Below are positions 63,412 to 64,000 of a DNA stretch of 64,000 bases, in pieces. The position numbers were made by a program, and so were the translations under genes. Source of the stretch: Clostridium puniceum (GTDB taxonomy: Bacteria; Bacillota; Clostridia; Clostridiales; Clostridiaceae); assembly GCF_002006345.1 (NCBI RefSeq), contig NZ_LZZM01000152.1:1-64000 (forward strand). Reading direction: 5' to 3'. The notes beneath the pieces are model-generated. The model made no database searches and was not told the origin of the DNA. It saw nothing but the letters and a program-made list of their open reading frames with translations. Within the stretch, counting starts at the first letter, position 1. Each line of letters starts with the position of its first letter.

Positions 63412-64000
63412 TTGAAAAAATTATTTAAAGAATTTAATATTAAAAATGTAAAAATGAAAAATCGTATTTGTGTTCCTCCAATGGTGGTTGGATTTGCTAA
63501 AGATGGATATGTAGCACCTGAAAATATTGAACGTTATAAAAAGTTAGCACAAGGAGGAGCAGGACTAATAATTCAAGAAGCTACATGTATAAATGCTGAT
63601 GGAAAACTATCAGAAAAGCAGCTTGGAATATGGAAAGATGATCAAATTGAAGGACTAAAAAAAATAGTTAATGCAGTTCATGAAGAAAACTGTCCAATTT
63701 TTATTCAAATTCATCATGCGGGAGTCGTTGGTATTTCAGAAAATCCAATATGTCCAAGTGCTTATGAATATAAAAATTCTGCTAGAACTGTAATTGGACG
63801 CGAAATGACTATAGAGGATATAAAATCTATACAAAATGATTATATTGAAGCTGCCAGAAGATCTTATGAAGCAGGATATGATGGTATTGAACTTCATGGT
63901 TGCCATGGTTATTTAATAAGTCAGTTTTTAAATAAAAGAGTAAATAAAAGAACTGATGAATATGGTAGCAATCCCGAAAAATTTGTAATAGAAATACTAG
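63412..64000 (+). CDS. Old Yellow Enzyme family NADH:flavin oxidoreductase (partial)
   Basis: The open frame runs off the window end, giving 196 residues of a probable 340-660 residue enzyme. It starts LFKEFNIKNVKMKNRICVPP, with the FMN histidine pair in IQIHHAG, and SYEAGYDGIELHGCHGYLIS and FLNKRVNKRTDEYGS. These match OYE-type ene-reductases (or the related dienoyl-CoA or bile-acid reductases if longer). The start is TTG about ten bases after GGGAG. An ATG is absent nearby. Probably controlled by the divergent HxlR gene. Confidence 0.9.
   Translation, partial: MKKLFKEFNIKNVKMKNRICVPPMVVGFAKDGYVAPENIERYKKLAQGGAGLIIQEATCINADGKLSEKQLGIWKDDQIEGLKKIVNAVHEENCPIFIQIHHAGVVGISENPICPSAYEYKNSARTVIGREMTIEDIKSIQNDYIEAARRSYEAGYDGIELHGCHGYLISQFLNKRVNKRTDEYGSNPEKFVIEIL

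Overview
The window is chromosomal DNA from a strictly anaerobic, spore-forming Clostridium (sensu stricto). It is very A+T-rich. TTG and GTG starts are common and are usually preceded by strong AGGAGG ribosome sites. The IspH-S1 fusion gene, the mutL-miaA-hfq block beside lexA, and FeoA/FeoB with a small Cys-rich partner are all typical of that group. The C. beijerinckii group is a plausible guess from gene content, but the species cannot be fixed by reading.

Bases 1-8.9 kb: a transposase relic, then a Crp/Fnr-type regulator followed by thioredoxin, CcdA, a membrane-anchored TlpA-like thioredoxin and a rhodanese. The regulator, thioredoxin, CcdA and rhodanese genes each have the same palindrome (TGTGACTWAGTCACA type) upstream, and a -10-like hexamer starts 28-29 bases from its centre every time. 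A fifth, degenerate copy drives a promoter pointing antisense into a small secreted-protein gene. This looks like a compact thiol/sulfur redox regulon and is the most interesting reading of the window. A Fur-like box fronts a flavodoxin/DUF3793 pair; an HD-GYP protein and a subtilisin-like protease are also here.

9.2-14.05 kb: a mobile element carrying three consecutive tyrosine recombinases, a DUF6262/TnpC-like protein and a tiny last gene, in a tightly packed operon without cargo. Related inverted end motifs flank it. After it (14-17 kb) come gene debris, YciI, YmaF, a frameshifted DJ-1/PfpI gene and a MutT-type Nudix gene.

17.5-26.3 kb: queuosine metabolism. One preQ1 riboswitch precedes the transporter queT and a second precedes queD-queE-folE-queC-queF. 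Between them lie feoA-feoB-Cys-rich protein, a DUF457 membrane protein and a DUF1189 protein.

26.4-51.5 kb: mostly ordinary core genes. These are an HI0933-type flavoprotein, cmk, ispH-S1, Nudix, MATE, a DUF815 ATPase, ferritin, a pentapeptide-repeat protein, miaB, ybaK, a XerC/D-like recombinase, a lipoprotein, fRMsr, lexA and (minus strand) mutL-miaA-hfq-ynbB. Several unannotated 45-65-residue hydrophilic genes with excellent ribosome sites sit here. So does a 1.2-kb stretch (37.3-38.5 kb) with a structured-RNA-like element and a dead gene.

51.9-64 kb: accessory. A methyltransferase, an orphan amino-acid-type binding lipoprotein opposite an MglB-like protein whose start is frameshifted, a DUF421 protein, aat, a large secreted GH43 arabinanase-like enzyme with two C-terminal cellulose-binding-like modules, a deaminase-domain protein of the polymorphic-toxin type, and a divergent HxlR regulator / Old Yellow Enzyme pair, the latter cut by the window end. 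I saw no rRNA, tRNA or CRISPR array.
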